Assembly (NCBI GenBank): GCA_030621995.1
Contig: JAUXGP010000083.1
Location: forward strand, 1 to 7,250
Source of the DNA: Psychrilyobacter sp.
GTDB taxonomy: Bacteria; Fusobacteriota; Fusobacteriia; Fusobacteriales; Fusobacteriaceae
Length of the DNA: 7,250 nt
Direction: 5' to 3'
Within the stretch, counting starts at the first letter, position 1. Each line of letters begins with the position of its first letter. The notes under the pieces are model-generated. The model worked only from the letters and a program-made list of their open reading frames with translations, did no database searches and was not told the DNA's origin. Position numbers and translations under genes: made by a program. Shown here one piece after another: positions 1-6,917 of this stretch.

Positions 1-59
1 CCTTGATTATAGATTTCTATTTTTAATAAAAAAATCACAACCTATAACATTTAATGGGA

Positions 60-110
60 ATGAGTGAACGAAAATAAAGCGAAACGTTCGCTTTTATTTT
101 TGACATTCAT
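60..110. terminator. Imperfect hairpin, probable bidirectional terminator of an upstream unit
   Basis: Bases 71-83 pair with 87-100 (arm ending GCGAA, loop ACG, arm starting TTCGC) with a single T bulge. An outer segment, 60-66 with 104-110, pairs over seven bases including one G-T wobble. The inner stem has an A-rich left flank and a T-rich right flank (TTTTATTTTT), so it could terminate transcription in either direction. It lies upstream of the symporter promoter, so the likeliest role is ending a gene that lies left of the window. An alternative is an operator, because the inner arms form a nearly palindromic 30-base site. Confidence 0.5.
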
Positions 111-136
111 GAAAAGTGGGGCTAAGCTGTTATTAG

Positions 137-165
137 TTGATAGATGGAATTTAGAATTTTATATT
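137..165 (+). promoter_or_regulatory. Sigma-70 promoter of the AGCS symporter gene
   Basis: A -35 hexamer TTGATA (137-142) and a -10 hexamer TATATT (160-165) are separated by exactly 17 bases; each matches the consensus at five of six positions. Transcription would start near 172, giving a leader of about 20 bases that contains the ribosome binding site AGGAGGT (184-190), four bases ahead of the ATG. The fit of spacing and position makes this the best promoter in the window. Confidence 0.6.
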
Positions 166-193
166 TATTGTTGAAAATTGCTTAGGAGGTTTT

Positions 194-1723
194 ATGGGGA
201 ACTTAGTTAATCTGTTAAATAGTATTGTTTGGTCACCGGCGCTTATATATCTTTGTTTAGGTGCAGGATTATTTTTTACTTTAAAGACAAGCGGCGTTCA
301 ATTTATGATGATCAAAGAGATGATAAGATTATTACTGGGAAAAGATGTTAAACCAGGAGAAAGATCTAAGGATTCAATAAGTGGATTTCAAGCACTGTGT
401 ATGTCTGTTTCTGCAAGGGTGGGAACTGGAAATATCGCAGGAGTGGCTACAGCCATATCATTAGGAGGACCTGGATCTATATTCTGGTTATGGATGATTT
501 CATTATTAGGTGCTGCATCGTCATATATCGAGTCTACGTTGGGACAATTATATAAAGAAAAATTTGAAGGTGGATATAGAGGCGGACCTTCTTACTATTT
601 CCAAAAAGGATTATTAGGCGGGAAAACTTGGTATGGAAATTTATTTGCTCTATCTACAATATTGGCTATGTTAATATGTATGCCATCTACTCAATCACAT
701 GTAATTGCAGGAACTTTTAAAACAGCAGCAGGGGTTCCCCAATGGATTACAGGAGTGATCATCGTAGGACTCTTATGTATCATTATTTTGGGAGGAGCTA
801 AAAGGTTAGCAACATTTGCTGGAATAGTAGTTCCATTTATGGCGGTGGCATATGTAATTATCGCAGTGATAGTGTTGGCACTTAATGCCGAGAATATTAT
901 TCCAACGTTAACTTTAATTGTTAAATCTGCTTTTGGAAGGGAAGAAGCATTCGCAGGGATAGTAGGATCAGCGATATCCTGGGGTGTAAAAAGAGGTGTT
1001 TATTCAAATGAAGCAGGGCAAGGAACAGGACCGGGTGCAGCAGCAGCAGCAGATGTATCGCATCCTGCTAAACAAGGGTTAGTACAAGCATTTTCAATTT
1101 ACATTGATTCAATATTCATATGTACAGCAACAGCATTGATGATTATTATTACAGGTGCATATAAAGTATTTGATGGAACTGGTAAGGCAATTTATGCTGG
1201 AAAGGGGGCAACTGCTAGTATGAGTATCGGGACAGTAGGAGCAGCCAATACATCTACAGCATTGGATATTGGTATTGGATATGGTGCATATATAGTAGCG
1301 ATAGCTATTGCATTCTTTGCTTTTACTAGTTTATTAGGGTTTTTTTGGAATGGAGAGACAGCGTTAATTTATTTAACTAAAGGCAGTGAAAAAGGGGGGG
1401 AAATAAGATCTATTTTAATGTTCATATTTTTCGGATGTACATTTTTAGGGTCTCTACTTGTAGGAGGAATGGCTTGGACTGTTGGAGATATTGGGATAGG
1501 AACAATGGCTTGGATAAATATAATAGGTATTTTAATTATGCATAAGCCTGCTATTGCTTGCTTAAAAGACTATAGAATAAGACTGAAAGAAGGAAGAGCA
1601 GATGATTGGGACTTTAATCCAAATGAGATTGGAATTAAAGGGGAGTTTGCTGTTTGGGATGAAGTAAGAAGAGAAGGAAGAGGAACTGTTGAACAAGGTG
1701 CAGCAGAATTAAAAACATCATAG
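194..1723 (+). CDS. Sodium:alanine/glycine symporter (AGCS family)
   Basis: Predicted integral membrane carrier of the alanine or glycine:cation symporter family, which takes up small neutral amino acids with Na+ (or H+). The 509 residues fit the family, whose members are usually about 450-500 long, with a slightly long hydrophilic C-terminal tail (about 465-509). Family hallmarks are visible: VGTGNIAGVATAISLGGPG at 76-94, the following helix ending SSYIESTLGQLYKEK (109-123), and SNEAGQGTGPGAAAAADVSH at 271-290, a conserved segment in this family. Around ten or more hydrophobic segments run through the protein, for example near 12-30, 184-200, 209-230, 299-320, 365-385 and 405-425. The ATG start has an AGGAGGT site four bases upstream. 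The gene stands alone, with its own promoter and a hairpin after the stop. Family assignment is secure; alanine versus glycine preference and the coupling ion cannot be read from the sequence. Confidence 0.95.
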   Translation: MGNLVNLLNSIVWSPALIYLCLGAGLFFTLKTSGVQFMMIKEMIRLLLGKDVKPGERSKDSISGFQALCMSVSARVGTGNIAGVATAISLGGPGSIFWLWMISLLGAASSYIESTLGQLYKEKFEGGYRGGPSYYFQKGLLGGKTWYGNLFALSTILAMLICMPSTQSHVIAGTFKTAAGVPQWITGVIIVGLLCIIILGGAKRLATFAGIVVPFMAVAYVIIAVIVLALNAENIIPTLTLIVKSAFGREEAFAGIVGSAISWGVKRGVYSNEAGQGTGPGAAAAADVSHPAKQGLVQAFSIYIDSIFICTATALMIIITGAYKVFDGTGKAIYAGKGATASMSIGTVGAANTSTALDIGIGYGAYIVAIAIAFFAFTSLLGFFWNGETALIYLTKGSEKGGEIRSILMFIFFGCTFLGSLLVGGMAWTVGDIGIGTMAWINIIGILIMHKPAIACLKDYRIRLKEGRADDWDFNPNEIGIKGEFAVWDEVRREGRGTVEQGAAELKTS

Positions 1724-1736
1724 GATTTATTCAATA

Positions 1737-1783
1737 AATAGACCTCCTAGTCATTGGTATTTCCAATGACTAGGAGGTCTATT
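1737..1783. terminator. Perfect 21-bp hairpin between convergent genes
   Basis: Bases 1737-1757 are exactly complementary to 1763-1783, with a five-base loop TATTT. The hairpin starts 13 bases after the symporter stop and lies 54 bases beyond the end of the minus-strand transglycosylase gene, so it is well placed to end both converging transcripts. Neither side has a true run of T, which is atypical for an intrinsic terminator. The minus-strand side is a little richer in T. The stem carries the Shine-Dalgarno core AGGAGG in one arm and its complement CCTCCT in the other. Confidence 0.65.
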
Positions 1784-1837
1784 AAGTTAAAGGAATCGAT
1801 TGTAAGCTCTTTTTCAGTTTCATAGGAGGAGAAAGTT

Positions 1838-2332
1838 TTATCTAAAATATAATCTTATCCTATAAAAGAAATTAGCTATCTTATATTTTATAAGGTAGTT
1901 TTTGGTTTCTTTAAATTTCTTCCATGAACCGTCCCTTAATCTGGCAGGACCTGCATTGTAGGCTACTAAAACTTTTTCAATGTCACCGTCATATCTATCC
2001 ATAAGATAGTGGAGATAGAGGGTTCCGATTTTTATATTATATACGGGATCCAGTAACATCTCTCTAGAATATGGAAGGTCATGAGATTCCGCCATCCATT
2101 TACCTGTAGGAGGCATTATCTGCATGAGGCCGACAGCTCCCTTGTGGGAAACTATATGCTCCCTGAAGTTACTTTCAATTTTAATGACTGAATAAATAAT
2201 CTCCCTGTCAACTTTGTATTTTTCAGAAATTTTATTTACTTCACTATAATAATTCAGGGGAAAGAATGAGATCACTCCTCCTGCTCCTGCAAAGATAAGA
2301 AAAATTAATATATAGATATAGATTCGCTTCAT
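1838..2332 (-). CDS. Membrane-anchored lytic transglycosylase, SLT domain
   Basis: Predicted murein lytic transglycosylase, which cleaves the MurNAc-GlcNAc bond of peptidoglycan with formation of a 1,6-anhydro product. The 164-residue protein has an N-terminal hydrophobic segment (about 4-25) preceded by a lysine and an arginine, consistent with a signal anchor that places the domain outside the cytoplasmic membrane. No lipobox cysteine is seen. The Slt70-like catalytic domain fills the rest: the ESNF motif with catalytic Glu53, GAVGLMQIMP (65-74) and AYNAGP (124-129). It is essentially one SLT domain without additional binding modules. The ATG lies one base after the trmL stop, and its GGAG ribosome binding site sits inside the end of trmL, so translation is probably coupled. 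It is the last gene of the ruvC operon. Confidence 0.92.
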   Translation of the reverse strand: MKRIYIYILIFLIFAGAGGVISFFPLNYYSEVNKISEKYKVDREIIYSVIKIESNFREHIVSHKGAVGLMQIMPPTGKWMAESHDLPYSREMLLDPVYNIKIGTLYLHYLMDRYDGDIEKVLVAYNAGPARLRDGSWKKFKETKNYLIKYKIANFFYRIRLYFR

Positions 2333-2333
2333 A

Positions 2334-2792
2334 TTACTCTCCGAAATTAAAATCAGTCTGCCTTAAAGATTCATATAAAACAATAGCTGCTGAATTTGAA
2401 AGATTCAGCGATCTTCCCATTTTGATCATAGGAATAGTGATACAAGTTTTCTTATTTTTTTCCAATATATCAACTGGAACTCCTCTGGATTCAGGACCGA
2501 ATACAATAAAGTCATTTTCTTTATATGTAACATCTGAATATCTTTGAGTGGTTTTGGTTGTAGCAAAGTAAAATTTAGATTCAGGATAAGCTGCCATCAA
2601 TTCATCTAAACTATCCCACTCGTGGAGGTCGATATGCTGCCAGTAATCTAAACCCGCTCTCTTGATTTGTTTTTCATCCAGGGAAAATCCAAAGGGCTTG
2701 ATCAGGTGTAATGATGTATTTGTAAGGACACAACTTCTGCCTATATTTCCTGTGTTGTACGGTATTTCAGGTTCCATTAAAACTATATTCAT
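2334..2792 (-). CDS. trmL: tRNA (cytidine(34)-2'-O)-methyltransferase TrmL
   Basis: A SPOUT-family methyltransferase of the TrmL (YibK) type, which uses S-adenosylmethionine to 2'-O-methylate the wobble nucleotide of leucine tRNAs in the cytoplasm. The 152 residues match the usual minimal, single-domain length. Visible motifs are MNIVLMEPEIPYNTGNIGRS at the N-terminus (1-20), KRAGLDYW (44-51), FGPESRGVP, which forms part of the trefoil-knot SAM site, and IPMIKMGRSLNLSNSAAIVL near the C-terminus, with the SLNLSN signature. The ATG has an AGAGGAG site made from the last codons of the preceding kinase gene; the gap between the two genes is four bases. The SPOUT assignment is firm, and the TrmL subfamily assignment rests on the length and N-terminal motif. 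Confidence 0.93.
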   Translation of the reverse strand: MNIVLMEPEIPYNTGNIGRSCVLTNTSLHLIKPFGFSLDEKQIKRAGLDYWQHIDLHEWDSLDELMAAYPESKFYFATTKTTQRYSDVTYKENDFIVFGPESRGVPVDILEKNKKTCITIPMIKMGRSLNLSNSAAIVLYESLRQTDFNFGE

Positions 2793-2796
2793 AAAT

Positions 2797-4023
2797 TTAC
2801 TCCTCTTTTAGTATGATTTTTGTCCATTTTGAATATTCTGATTTTATGGAAAATTTAAAACCTAACTTAGTGAAGACTTCCTTAGCTATGGTAAGTCCCA
2901 ATCCGGTTCCATAAATTTTAGAGGAATAAAAAGGAATGGTAACCTCTTCTATCCTGTGTTTTTGTATCCCAATTCCATTATCTTTTATACTGATCTTGTT
3001 TTTATTGTTTGCCGAAAGGGTGACAGTGATAAAACGTTCACTCTTATTGTAGTCACAGTTTTCAATGGAATTTTTAAACAGGTGGTAGAAAGCCGTGATG
3101 ACCTTCTCCCTGTTAAATGTAACTTCCATATCATTCTCTATAATCATATAGGTTTTGATATTAGATTTTTTCAATTGTCGATTTAACTTTTTAATAACTT
3201 CCCTGATAAGATGGGAAAGGTAAAAAGTAGTGGATTTATTTTTAACATTTTCATCTTCGCTGGAATAGTCACCGATATCTTCACAAAGTTTGATAACCTT
3301 ATCGGATTCTTTGAGAATATAATCTAAATAAAGTTCAATTTTTTTAGGATCGTTTAACTTCTTCTTAGCTAAAGATGCAAAACCAATGATAGATGAAATA
3401 GGAGTCCTCAGTTCGTGGATAATGGAGTTTGCAAAGGAACCGACGGTTTTTAACCTGATGTCCTCGGCCTCAAAATCTTCTAATTCCCGAGTGTGTATAT
3501 AGAGGGAAAAATTATATTTAAATAACTCTAAAATATGCATCTCCTGTATACTGAACTCACGTGGAACCTTAGACTGTCTGTCCAGGATAAAACATCCATA
3601 ATATGTATTTTCATAGTTTATAGGGATGATGGTAAAGTTATTAAATCTATTCAGCAGCCCGTAATTTTCATGGAAATCCAGCCTGGATAGATTTGTTTGT
3701 ATCTCTATACTTTTCAACATTTTTTCTATGGGAGTTCCATAAAAATTGATCTCCATTTCAAGATTAGTTGAGATAAACTCTACTTCATCTTTCTTTAAAT
3801 TTTTCAGATCAAAATATGAATTCAGATGTTTCAGATTTCTATTCCACTTATCGTATTTTAAAAAATATCCTTCAGAGTAACCCAGATCTAATTTTTCAAT
3901 TAAATTTAAGAGGATAAAAAATACAACTTTTTCAGTGTTTTTTTCCTTATGAATTGTAGAAGCTATGGTTTCTAAGGAATCTAAATAGGAAACCATAGAT
4001 GAATTTTCCAAAGTTTTAAACAT
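2797..4023 (-). CDS. Soluble sensor histidine kinase with GAF-like N-terminal domain
   Basis: Predicted cytoplasmic histidine kinase of 408 residues. No transmembrane segment or signal peptide is visible. The N-terminal part (about 12-175) has the size and pattern of a GAF-like sensory domain; its ligand cannot be inferred. A HisKA dimerisation domain follows, with the H-box HELRTP and phospho-acceptor His203. The HATPase_c domain then shows an N-box HLFKNSIENC (Asn318), a G1 box DNGIGI (from 348) and a G2 box GTGLGL (from 372). All catalytic boxes are intact, so it should be active. I place the start at the ATG of 4021-4023: AAAGGA ends nine bases before it. A longer reading would begin at a TTG (4030-4032), but that codon directly abuts GGA and leaves no spacing. 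No response regulator is encoded in the window. The gene lies between ruvC (five-base gap) and trmL (four-base gap). Confidence 0.88.
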   Translation of the reverse strand: MFKTLENSSMVSYLDSLETIASTIHKEKNTEKVVFFILLNLIEKLDLGYSEGYFLKYDKWNRNLKHLNSYFDLKNLKKDEVEFISTNLEMEINFYGTPIEKMLKSIEIQTNLSRLDFHENYGLLNRFNNFTIIPINYENTYYGCFILDRQSKVPREFSIQEMHILELFKYNFSLYIHTRELEDFEAEDIRLKTVGSFANSIIHELRTPISSIIGFASLAKKKLNDPKKIELYLDYILKESDKVIKLCEDIGDYSSEDENVKNKSTTFYLSHLIREVIKKLNRQLKKSNIKTYMIIENDMEVTFNREKVITAFYHLFKNSIENCDYNKSERFITVTLSANNKNKISIKDNGIGIQKHRIEEVTIPFYSSKIYGTGLGLTIAKEVFTKLGFKFSIKSEYSKWTKIILKEE

Positions 4024-4028
4024 AAAAA

Positions 4029-4604
4029 TCAATCCTTTTTGTTTAATAGATTTCGATAATCGGCTGCACTTATTTTACCATTTTTAATGCCTGATATCTT
4101 AGATAGATTAGGTTTAGAGGCCAGAATATACCCGCTATTCAAGGAATTTATATGGGTGATGGCAATAGCCAGAGCGTCGGCTGCATCATCCGGCTGAGGA
4201 ATCTCACGGAGTCCCAAAATTCTTTGAACCATCAACTGAACCTGTTTTTTTTCAGCCCGACCGTATCCTGTTATTCCCATCTTTATCTGCAGCGGAGTAA
4301 AGGAGACCTGGGGAATATTATTTTTTTCTCCACACAGGACTATTACCCCCCTGGCCTGGCCGACGGAGATAACGGTTTTAGCATTTTTAAAATAAAAAAG
4401 ATCCTCAACAGCCATGTGGGTAGGAGAATATTTTTTTAATATATTATCTAATTCGCTGTAGATAGCAGAAATCCTCTTTTCCATGGGAAGATCTTTGGAG
4501 GTATATATGCAGCCGTAATCCACCACCTTATACTTACTTCCGATATAATCTATAATTCCAAAACCGACAATTGCCGTTCCGGGATCTATTCCAATTACTC
4601 TCAT
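4029..4604 (-). CDS. ruvC: Holliday junction resolvase RuvC
   Basis: Crossover junction endodeoxyribonuclease RuvC, which resolves four-way junctions as a dimer together with the RuvAB branch-migration motor during recombinational repair. The 191 residues exceed the E. coli protein (173) by a short C-terminal extension (about 172-191). The RNase-H-like catalytic acids are all present: Asp7 in GIDPGT, Glu67 in VEDLF, and Asp140 and Asp143 in PDDAADALAIA. The segment KMGITGYGRAEKKQV, conserved in RuvC, is also intact. The ATG has a GGAG site five bases upstream. It is the first gene of a four-gene minus-strand operon and is divergent from the sigma-factor gene. ruvA and ruvB are not in the window, so here ruvC sits apart from its partners. 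Confidence 0.97.
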   Translation of the reverse strand: MRVIGIDPGTAIVGFGIIDYIGSKYKVVDYGCIYTSKDLPMEKRISAIYSELDNILKKYSPTHMAVEDLFYFKNAKTVISVGQARGVIVLCGEKNNIPQVSFTPLQIKMGITGYGRAEKKQVQLMVQRILGLREIPQPDDAADALAIAITHINSLNSGYILASKPNLSKISGIKNGKISAADYRNLLNKKD

Positions 4605-4628
4605 CCTTACTCCTCATATTTAAACTAA

Positions 4629-4634
4629 ATTATA
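4629..4634 (-). promoter_or_regulatory. Candidate -10 element for the ruvC operon
   Basis: On the minus strand, 4634-4629 reads a perfect TATAAT. Transcription would begin near 4622, leaving a leader of about 18 bases that includes the ruvC ribosome binding site. No convincing -35 hexamer lies 16-19 bases upstream; that stretch is instead occupied by the inverted repeat at 4642-4658. The composition is so AT-rich that chance is a real alternative. Confidence 0.3.
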
Positions 4635-4641
4635 GAGCTAA

Positions 4642-4658
4642 AAGCATATTAAATGCTT
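4642..4658. repeat. Short inverted repeat in the divergent promoter region
   Basis: AAGCAT and ATGCTT form a perfect six-base inverted repeat around a five-base AT spacer. It lies just upstream of the candidate ruvC -10, where a -35 element would be expected. It could be a small operator or a chance palindrome; nothing in the sequence identifies a binding protein. Confidence 0.25.
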
Positions 4659-4690
4659 CTGTTTTTATATTTATTTCTGTGTATTAAATC

Positions 4691-4720
4691 TTATCATAAA
4701 TTATAATAAAATTCTATAAA
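4691..4720 (+). promoter_or_regulatory. Candidate promoter for the sigma factor-phoH2 pair
   Basis: TTATCA (4691-4696) and TATAAA (4715-4720) are 18 bases apart and match the sigma-70 hexamers at four and five of six positions. Start of transcription would fall near 4727, giving a leader of about 64 bases. A nearby TATAAT (4702-4707) lacks a -35 partner. In such AT-rich sequence this assignment is tentative. Confidence 0.35.
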
Positions 4721-4790
4721 TATAAAAGGAAGTTTCCATAACAAATAGTATATTGCTGATACAGATAAAATACATAAAAAGGAGGTAAAA

Positions 4791-5585
4791 ATGAACATTT
4801 CGAACTATTTAAAAGAAATAAGTCACTACCCCCTCCTGACTAGAGATGAAGAAATTGAAATATCTAAACATATATTAGAGGGGGATATAGATGCACAAGA
4901 TAGATTGATAACAGCTAATCTGAGATTAGTTGTGAGTATAGCCAAAAAATACACTAAATTAGGAGTCCCCATTCAAGATTTGATTCAAGAGGGAAATATA
5001 GGACTCATGAAAGCTGTTGAAAAATTTGATTATACCATGGGGAAAAAATTTTCCACCTATGCCACTTTTTGGATAAAACAAAGCATTTTGAGATATATAT
5101 CTTCCAATAAGGGGGTTATCAGATATCCTGTATATATATATGATAATTTGGCTAAGATAAAGAAATTTATGGCAAAATATAAATCTAAAAATAGCTGTGA
5201 ACCCAGCCTGGAGGAGATTGCAGAAGATACAGAATTAAAGGTAAAGGATATAAAGAGATATTTGAAATTAAATGATGTAACCTTTAATTCCCTGGATGAT
5301 TCCTATGGAGAAACCGGGGATCTGCACAGTATGATTGCAGATAAAAATGGTTATATAGAGGAAAATTTAATCCTTGAAAGTGACAAGGAAAAACTGTTAA
5401 AAACTTTGGACATCTTAGGAGTTAAGGAAAGGGAGATAATAATATATAGGTTTGGTTTGTTGAACAATGAAGTTTTAACCCTGGATATATTGGGGAAAAA
5501 AATGAATTTGACCAGAGAGAGGATAAGACAGTTACAGATTCGAGCATTGAATAAATTAAGAATATATTTACAATATCATAATTAG
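4791..5585 (+). CDS. RpoD-like (group 2 type) RNA polymerase sigma factor
   Basis: A 264-residue sigma-70 family protein that should direct RNA polymerase to a subset of promoters. It begins directly at region 1.2 ([20 protein letters not shown], 5-24) and lacks the region 1.1 of primary sigma factors. Region 2 follows (about 35-105; [18 protein letters not shown] at 63-80, [15 protein letters not shown] at 86-100), then region 3 (about 106-175) and region 4 with a helix-turn-helix ending [17 protein letters not shown] (231-247). Compared with E. coli RpoD, the -35-reading residues are kept. In the -10 and extended -10 readers, positions equivalent to Trp433, Thr440, His455 and Glu458 are Phe93, Leu100, Tyr115 and Asp118. 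This suggests an alternative, stress- or phase-type sigma rather than the housekeeping one. The ATG has a strong AGGAGGT site (4780-4786). It is divergent from ruvC and 12 bases ahead of the PhoH gene. Confidence 0.9.
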   Translation: MNISNYLKEISHYPLLTRDEEIEISKHILEGDIDAQDRLITANLRLVVSIAKKYTKLGVPIQDLIQEGNIGLMKAVEKFDYTMGKKFSTYATFWIKQSILRYISSNKGVIRYPVYIYDNLAKIKKFMAKYKSKNSCEPSLEEIAEDTELKVKDIKRYLKLNDVTFNSLDDSYGETGDLHSMIADKNGYIEENLILESDKEKLLKTLDILGVKEREIIIYRFGLLNNEVLTLDILGKKMNLTRERIRQLQIRALNKLRIYLQYHN

Positions 5586-5597
5586 GGGGGAATTTCT

Positions 5598-6908
5598 ATG
5601 AGAAAGATATATATACTGGATACAAATGTGCTTATTCATGATCCTAAGGCTATGATAAATTTTGAGGACAATGAAGTGGTTTTACCTATCTATGTGATTG
5701 AGGAGATAGATAAATTAAAAAAAGAAAGTGGAAACAGGGGTGCTTCGGCCAGGGTAGCAGCCAGATTTATAGATGGTCTCCGATCCAAAGGATGTCTGGC
5801 TAAGGGAGTGGAGATGGAGAAGGGGATATTTTTCAGGGTGGAAACCAAGGGTGACACTACAGAGCTGCCGACTTCTCTAAGGAGAGATATAGTGGATAAC
5901 AGGATCCTCGCCATAGCACTGTATATCAAGAAGAAAGATAAGGACAAAAAAGTAATATTGGTCTCGAAAGATGTCAATATGAGAATAAAAGCAGATGCCA
6001 TGGAAATACATGTGGAGGACTATAAGAGTGACAAGATGGATCTGGAAGAGCTGTATACCGGAAATACGGAGGTAGAAGTAGAGGCAGAGACCATAAAAAA
6101 ATATGAGAAATCAGGTAGAATTAAATATATAGAGGTTATGTCAGAGGAGCCTTCGGCAAATTGTTTTGTAAGTATGAAATACAAGGAAAAAACTTTATTC
6201 GGCAGGTACAATGAGAAGACAAAACGGATAGAGAGAATGACCTATGGAGATGTCAGTGTCTGGGGAGTTCGAGGCAGAAATGAAGAACAAAATTTTGCAT
6301 TGGATCTTTTGATGGATGAAGATATCAAGGTGGTGACTTTGGTTGGAAAAGCAGGAACCGGAAAAACTTTGCTAGCAGTAGCTTCAGGGTTGGAATTAGT
6401 TGTTGAGAGGGGTAAATATAAGAAATTATTTATAGCCAGACCTATAATTTCAATGGGAAAGGACTTGGGATACCTTCCTGGAAGTGAGAAGGAAAAATTA
6501 AAACCCTGGATGCAGCCTATTTTTGATAATATAGATTTTTTATCCAGTGTCAAGGAGGAAAAAGCAGGAGAAAAGGTAATAGCAGGTCTTGAAGCAATGG
6601 GATTACTGAAGATAGAAGCGCTGTCCTACATAAGGGGTAGGAGTATCCCGGCAGGATTTTTAATTATAGATGAGGCACAGAATTTAACGCCCCATGAAAT
6701 AAAAACCATAGTTACAAGAGCAGGAGAAAATACAAAGATAGTATTTACAGGTGATCCGTATCAAATAGATAATCCATATCTCGATACAGCGAGTAACGGG
6801 CTGACCTATCTGGCTGAAAGATTTCAAAATGTAAATATATCGGGACATATTATATTGAAAAAAGGTGAAAGATCAGAGTTAGCTGAATTGGCAGCCACAT
6901 TATTATAG
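5598..6908 (+). CDS. phoH2: PIN-PhoH protein (PhoH2/YlaK type)
   Basis: A fusion of an N-terminal PIN nuclease-like domain with a C-terminal PhoH P-loop ATPase. Family members of this architecture, studied in mycobacteria, act as ATP-dependent RNA helicases/ribonucleases; that activity is inferred here. The PIN domain (about 1-140) keeps the metal-binding acids: Asp8 in ILDTNVLIHD, Glu35/Glu36 in VIEEIDKLKK, Asp100 in DNRILAIAL and Asp125 in SKDVNM. A linker (about 145-230) leads to the PhoH domain with Walker A GKAGTGKT (250-257), ARPIISMGKDLGYLPG (280-295), Walker B LIIDEAQ (355-361) and GDPYQID (385-391). The length of 436 is normal for the family. The ATG follows a GGGGGG ribosome binding site that begins at the end of the sigma gene. 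It is the last gene of the pair, with an intrinsic terminator ten bases after its stop. No antitoxin-like partner gene is seen. Confidence 0.94.
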   Translation: MRKIYILDTNVLIHDPKAMINFEDNEVVLPIYVIEEIDKLKKESGNRGASARVAARFIDGLRSKGCLAKGVEMEKGIFFRVETKGDTTELPTSLRRDIVDNRILAIALYIKKKDKDKKVILVSKDVNMRIKADAMEIHVEDYKSDKMDLEELYTGNTEVEVEAETIKKYEKSGRIKYIEVMSEEPSANCFVSMKYKEKTLFGRYNEKTKRIERMTYGDVSVWGVRGRNEEQNFALDLLMDEDIKVVTLVGKAGTGKTLLAVASGLELVVERGKYKKLFIARPIISMGKDLGYLPGSEKEKLKPWMQPIFDNIDFLSSVKEEKAGEKVIAGLEAMGLLKIEALSYIRGRSIPAGFLIIDEAQNLTPHEIKTIVTRAGENTKIVFTGDPYQIDNPYLDTASNGLTYLAERFQNVNISGHIILKKGERSELAELAATLL

Positions 6909-6917
6909 CCCCCCTAT

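Noticed and set aside
2..67. Open + strand frame of 21 codons ending at TGA 65-67, just before the hairpin, as the tail of an upstream gene
   Set aside because: Too short to separate from chance in AT-rich DNA, with no recognisable motif. The hairpin position makes it conceivable, but the sequence left of the window is needed.
100..128. TTGACA at 100-105 as the -35 of a second symporter promoter
   Set aside because: The hexamer 17 bases downstream is TAAGCT, matching the consensus at only three of six positions, and a better promoter lies at 137-165.
1820..1850. AGGAGGAG at 1824-1831 on the + strand as the ribosome binding site of a small gene
   Set aside because: No ATG, GTG or TTG lies at suitable spacing downstream, and the stretch overlaps the end of the transglycosylase gene.
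2956..3186. 76-codon + strand frame opposite the histidine kinase gene
   Set aside because: It lies wholly within the well-supported kinase gene on the other strand and has no ribosome binding site or family resemblance.
4152..4439. 95-codon + strand frame opposite ruvC
   Set aside because: It is a mirror of ruvC codons; ruvC has all catalytic residues, and the opposing frame has no protein-like motifs.
5598..6020. The PIN domain as a VapC-like toxin with a nearby antitoxin
   Set aside because: The PIN domain is fused in frame to a complete PhoH ATPase, and the gene upstream is a sigma factor, not a small antitoxin.
5690..6553. Three minus-strand frames of 63-103 codons opposite phoH2
   Set aside because: They are serine- and leucine-rich translations typical of antisense to a real gene, without start signals.
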